From positions 437,791 to 501,790 of the forward strand of contig NZ_BBZF01000013.1 of NCBI RefSeq assembly GCF_020884795.1: DNA of 64,000 nt. Direction: 5' to 3'. The position numbers and the translations under genes are program-made. Of the stretch, positions 61,470 to 64,000 are shown piece after piece. The stretch is from Micromonospora okii (GTDB lineage Bacteria > Actinomycetota > Actinomycetes > Mycobacteriales > Micromonosporaceae). The notes under the pieces were generated by a model that worked only from the letters and a program-made list of their open reading frames with translations, was not told where the DNA came from and ran no database searches. Numbering within the stretch: the first letter of the stretch is position 1; each line of letters starts with the position of its first letter.

Positions 61470-61982
61470 CTAGTAGGTCTCGACGTGCACGCTGGTCTCG
61501 CTCAGGGCTTCCACCACGAAGATCTGGGCACCCACCGGGATTGGCCGGTCGGCGCGTGCGTTGAGCTTGACGGGCTGGCCGGCGACGCGGACCCGGACCT
61601 CGCCGTAGCCGTCGACCGGCACCGGGGTCACCACGAGGCCGATCGCGCCGACCATGTCGTTGCGGGTGGGGGTGGGGTCGGTGCGCATGGTGCGGGCCGC
61701 CCGGCTGAGCCGGGCCGCGAGCCAGGCCGTGGGCACCGCGGCGACCGCGCCGCCGGCCACCGCCGCGACGATCGACCCGGGGGTACGCGCACCGAGCAGC
61801 TCGTTGACGATCGCCGCGCCGAAGCCGAACGCGCCGGCGAACCCGGCGACCACCTCGACGGAGATGGGCCCGTCGCCGCCGGGGTGGCCGAACTGGAACA
61901 GCTCGGTGCCGAGCAGGGCCAGCGCCAGCACGGCGACACCCGCCCCACCGATGATCAGAAAGATGAGCGTTCCCGTGGCCAC
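61470..61982 (-). CDS. NfeD-like membrane protein (YuaF type)
   Basis: A 170-residue protein. Helices TLIFLIIGGAGVAVLALALL, VVAGFAGAFGFGAAIVNELL and SIVAAVAGGAVAAVPTAWLA are followed by a cytosolic OB-fold (MVGAIGLVVTPVPVDGYGEVRVRVAGQPV). This is the short NfeD form that pairs with flotillin. GTG 61982 has TACGGT seven bases upstream on the minus strand, suggesting a leaderless start. Confidence 0.85.
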   Translation of the reverse strand: MATGTLIFLIIGGAGVAVLALALLGTELFQFGHPGGDGPISVEVVAGFAGAFGFGAAIVNELLGARTPGSIVAAVAGGAVAAVPTAWLAARLSRAARTMRTDPTPTRNDMVGAIGLVVTPVPVDGYGEVRVRVAGQPVKLNARADRPIPVGAQIFVVEALSETSVHVETY

Positions 61983-62069
61983 GACCCGCACCGTATCGAT
62001 GGTGTGCAAGGTCAACTGGCGCGTGGAGGCGGAGCGGGGCGCTTCGCGCCGGCGGGGGAGAATGGGGGC

Positions 62070-62549
62070 GTGCGCTGGACCGTGCTCGACTCCCCGATCG
62101 GCGAGTTCTCCGTTGCCACCGACGACGACGCCGTGTGCGGCACGCACTTCGGGCGGGTGGAGACAGCGGTCGAGGCCCCCGGCGACGAGCTGTCCGGGCG
62201 GGCCGTGGCCGAGCTGCGGGCGTACTTCGCCGGGGAGCTGACCGAGTTCACGGTGCCGGTGACGGTGCGCCGGGGCTCCGAGTTCGAGCGCGCGGTCTGG
62301 CGGGAGATGACCCGCATCCCGTACGGGGAGACGTCGACCTACGGCGAGGTGGCCCGGGTGGTCGGCGACTCGGGGGCGGCGCGGGCGGTCGGGGTGGCCT
62401 GCAACCGCAACCCGATCCCCGTGATCGTGCCCTGCCACCGGATCGTGGGCGCGGGGGCGAAGCTGGTCGGCTTCGGCGGCGGCCTGCCACGCAAGGTGAC
62501 GCTGCTGGAGCTGGAGGCCGGCGTCGCCCTGCGCCGCGCCTGGTCCTGA
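62070..62549 (+). CDS. ogt: Methylated-DNA--protein-cysteine methyltransferase
   Basis: A 159-residue suicide repair protein that takes O6-alkyl groups from guanine onto its Cys. The active site is PVIVPCHRIVGAGAKLVGFGGG, the helix-turn-helix includes YGEVARVVGDSGAARAVGVACNRNP. It lacks the N-terminal Ada domains, so it is the Ogt form. GTG 62070 is the start, preceded by GGGGGAG. It is divergent from the NfeD gene and is followed by an inverted-repeat terminator. Confidence 0.93.
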   Translation: MRWTVLDSPIGEFSVATDDDAVCGTHFGRVETAVEAPGDELSGRAVAELRAYFAGELTEFTVPVTVRRGSEFERAVWREMTRIPYGETSTYGEVARVVGDSGAARAVGVACNRNPIPVIVPCHRIVGAGAKLVGFGGGLPRKVTLLELEAGVALRRAWS

Positions 62550-62573
62550 CGCCTACGAGGCGTGCAGTCGGGT

Positions 62574-62636
62574 AGATCTTGGACGATTTCGGCCCCCCGA
62601 AGGGCTCCCCCGAGGGGCCGTTTCCTACCAAGATCT
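62574..62636. terminator. Nested inverted repeat after ogt
   Basis: AGATCTTGG (62574-62582) pairs with CCAAGATCT (62628-62636), and CGGCCCC (62590-62596) with GGGGCCG (62614-62620). It lies between two convergent genes and probably ends both transcripts. Confidence 0.65.
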
Positions 62637-62660
62637 CTGAGCCGGTTGAGGCACCAGGGT

Positions 62661-62885
62661 TCAGGTGAGGCGGTTCGCGCGAAGGTGGGTGAGGAAGGCG
62701 GCCCAGCCGGTTGTGGAGAAGATCAGCGTCGGGCCGCTGCGGTCCTTGCTATCGCGTACGGCGAACCGCCCGCTGCCGTCGAGCACCGGCCCGGCCTCGA
62801 CGCAGTTGCCGTCGCCGTTGCCACTGCGGCTGCTCACGTGCCAGGCCACCGGCAGCCCGGGGGTGGGGCGGTCGATCGTCGCCAT
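62661..62885 (-). CDS. DUF397 domain protein
   Basis: A 74-residue protein, the typical small partner of XRE/DUF5753 regulators in Streptomyces and relatives. It carries WHVSSRSGNGDGNCVEAGPV and VRDSKDRSGPTLIFSTTGWAAFL, the DUF397 consensus. ATG 62885 is four bases after the regulator's stop. In the known BldB-like pairs the small protein modifies or counters the regulator; that role is inferred here. Confidence 0.9.
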   Translation of the reverse strand: MATIDRPTPGLPVAWHVSSRSGNGDGNCVEAGPVLDGSGRFAVRDSKDRSGPTLIFSTTGWAAFLTHLRANRLT

Positions 62886-62889
62886 GTGC

Positions 62890-63744
62890 TCACTCCAGAC
62901 GCGCTTCGAGATCGAAGAGGATCCGCTGCACGGCACCGTTGCGCAGCGCCGACCGGCGTAGCCGATCGTAGCGCTGGTACAGCGATTCGGCCTTCTCCCC
63001 TTCGACCACCACCGTTCCGACGACCGTGGAGATGCAACCGGCGGGTGGGTACGGCCGCCGCATGCGGAAGACGTCAAAGGCGCCATTGGGGCTGGCATGG
63101 GCACCTGCGGCGAACGGCAGGATCATGATTTCGACGTTCGGCCAGCCAGCCAGCGAGCGAAGGTGGGCGAGTTGGGCTCGCATCACCTCAGGTCCGCCGA
63201 TCATGCGGCGTAGCGCGCCCTCGTCGATGACGACGGAGAGCCGGATCGGCTCGGGGCTGCTCAAGCGCTGCTGGCGGTTCATGCGCAGCTCAACGAAGCT
63301 TCGGAGCTGATCGTCGGGAAGGTGGTCATCGGCGGCCCGGATGACGGCTTCGGCATACTCCCTGGTCTGGAGCAGGCCGGGAATCACGGAGTCCTGAAAG
63401 GAGTCGATCGCCGTGGCGCGGCTCTCCAGCCAGATCCAGTCGATCAACGATGCGGCGACGTTGGCGGTAAGGCCGTCCCACCAGCCCTTCTGCCAGACGT
63501 CCTGCGCCATCGTCTTGAGGTCGTCGCGCCGCTTCGGGTCGTCGATCCCGCAGACGTCGAGGTAGGCCAGCACCTCGGGCACCCGGGCCGGCAGCATGCC
63601 GGACTCGATCCGGCTGACGGTGCTGGCGTTGCGGTTGAGGCATTCACCCACCTCCCGCAGCGTCAGCCGGGCACCCTCCCGCATCTCGCGGAGCTGCTGA
63701 CCGAGCCACTGGGCGCGAAGTGTGGAAGCAAGTTCGTTCGGCAT
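62890..63744 (-). CDS. XRE-family regulator with DUF5753
   Basis: A 284-residue regulator. The helix-turn-helix is LREMREGARLTLREVGECLNRNASTVSRIESG (about residues 20-50). The DUF5753 domain follows: VIPGLLQTREYAEAVIR, RMNRQQRLSSPEPIRLSVVIDEGALRRM, and a C-terminal WPNVEIMILPFAAGAH. These actinobacterial regulators come paired with DUF397 proteins. ATG 63744 has GGAGAG upstream. The ligand and targets are unknown. Confidence 0.9.
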   Translation of the reverse strand: MPNELASTLRAQWLGQQLREMREGARLTLREVGECLNRNASTVSRIESGMLPARVPEVLAYLDVCGIDDPKRRDDLKTMAQDVWQKGWWDGLTANVAASLIDWIWLESRATAIDSFQDSVIPGLLQTREYAEAVIRAADDHLPDDQLRSFVELRMNRQQRLSSPEPIRLSVVIDEGALRRMIGGPEVMRAQLAHLRSLAGWPNVEIMILPFAAGAHASPNGAFDVFRMRRPYPPAGCISTVVGTVVVEGEKAESLYQRYDRLRRSALRNGAVQRILFDLEARLE

Positions 63745-63895
63745 CGCTCTCCGTTCGTCTGCATCAGCATCTCGAACGGATTCCTCCCGTGCAAGGTTGC
63801 ACAACTGCCAAATTTACTGCATGCTGCGTGTGGTTGTGGTCACTGAAGGTGATCAGCGGCCGGTGTAAAGGACCGGGGTGGGGCGGCTTGGCGGC

Positions 63896-64000
63896 ATGCC
63901 CACCCCGGTCTGGGAACGAGCCGAACGGGAGACACACCGGATGGATGGCGTCCCGGGGAATGACTCCCCGACTGTCTACCACGCCGTACCCCCTGCCGGC
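63896..64000 (+). CDS. Possible start of a divergent gene (cut by window end)
   Basis: An open frame from ATG 63896 runs to the window edge (35 codons, beginning MPTPVWERAERETHRM). It is divergent from the XRE regulator. GGCGG lies upstream but is not a clear ribosome site; a second in-frame ATG at 63941 follows GGGAG. Too short to identify. Confidence 0.35.
   Translation, partial: MPTPVWERAERETHRMDGVPGNDSPTVYHAVPPAG

Overview
The window is high-GC actinobacterial DNA, most likely Micromonospora or a close relative in Micromonosporaceae. This rests on the protein families, the frequent GTG/TTG starts, the many leaderless promoters and the gene order. It covers the replication origin region, read so that dnaA, dnaN, recF, gyrB and gyrA lie on the minus strand.

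Layout. 1-9000: accessory housekeeping genes, namely an HSP90-family chaperone (cut by the window edge), a FAD monooxygenase with a divergent TetR regulator, a rhodanese, SGNH hydrolase and amidohydrolase-like genes, a CBS protein, SufE, a DsbA-like oxidoreductase and a YbaK protein. 9001-19350: a very large P-type ATPase preceded by a coupled 20-codon ORF, a metallo-hydrolase, a second CBS protein, Sua5, a membrane protein, a MerR/aldo-keto reductase pair, a cold-shock-like protein and a VOC protein. 19500-34840: tRNA-Ala, a DLW-39 peptide, tRNA-Ile, DUF3566, gyrA (split by a 420-residue intein), gyrB, two unknown genes, DUF721, recF, gnd, dnaN, oriC and dnaA. 35370-41800 on the plus strand: rpmH, rnpA, yidD, yidC, jag, rsmG, parA, parB. 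42890-57340: the conserved actinobacterial block of a HIT-like protein, ddl and an aminotransferase, an acetyltransferase, cwlM, trxA/trxB, anti-sigma/sigM/pseudokinase, murJ and cca. 57400-64000: a secreted subtilase with a repeat domain, a flotillin/NfeD pair, ogt and a DUF397/XRE pair.

How it works together. The origin block couples replication (dnaA, dnaN, recF, gyrases), segregation (parA, parB, five good parS sites) and envelope growth (ddl, cwlM, pseudokinase, murJ, yidC). DnaA boxes occur not only in oriC but also upstream of dnaA, between gyrB and gyrA, downstream of parB among parS sites, and between murJ and the pseudokinase. This suggests that DnaA titration or regulation extends over about 30 kb.

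I found no CRISPR array, prophage, insertion sequence or biosynthetic cluster. The most notable items are the gyrA intein, the mixed parS/DnaA-box region after parB, the free-standing MurJ-partner pseudokinase in the sigM operon, the 54-bp coding repeat in rsmG, the ATPase leader ORF, and a dispersed hairpin element present twice.
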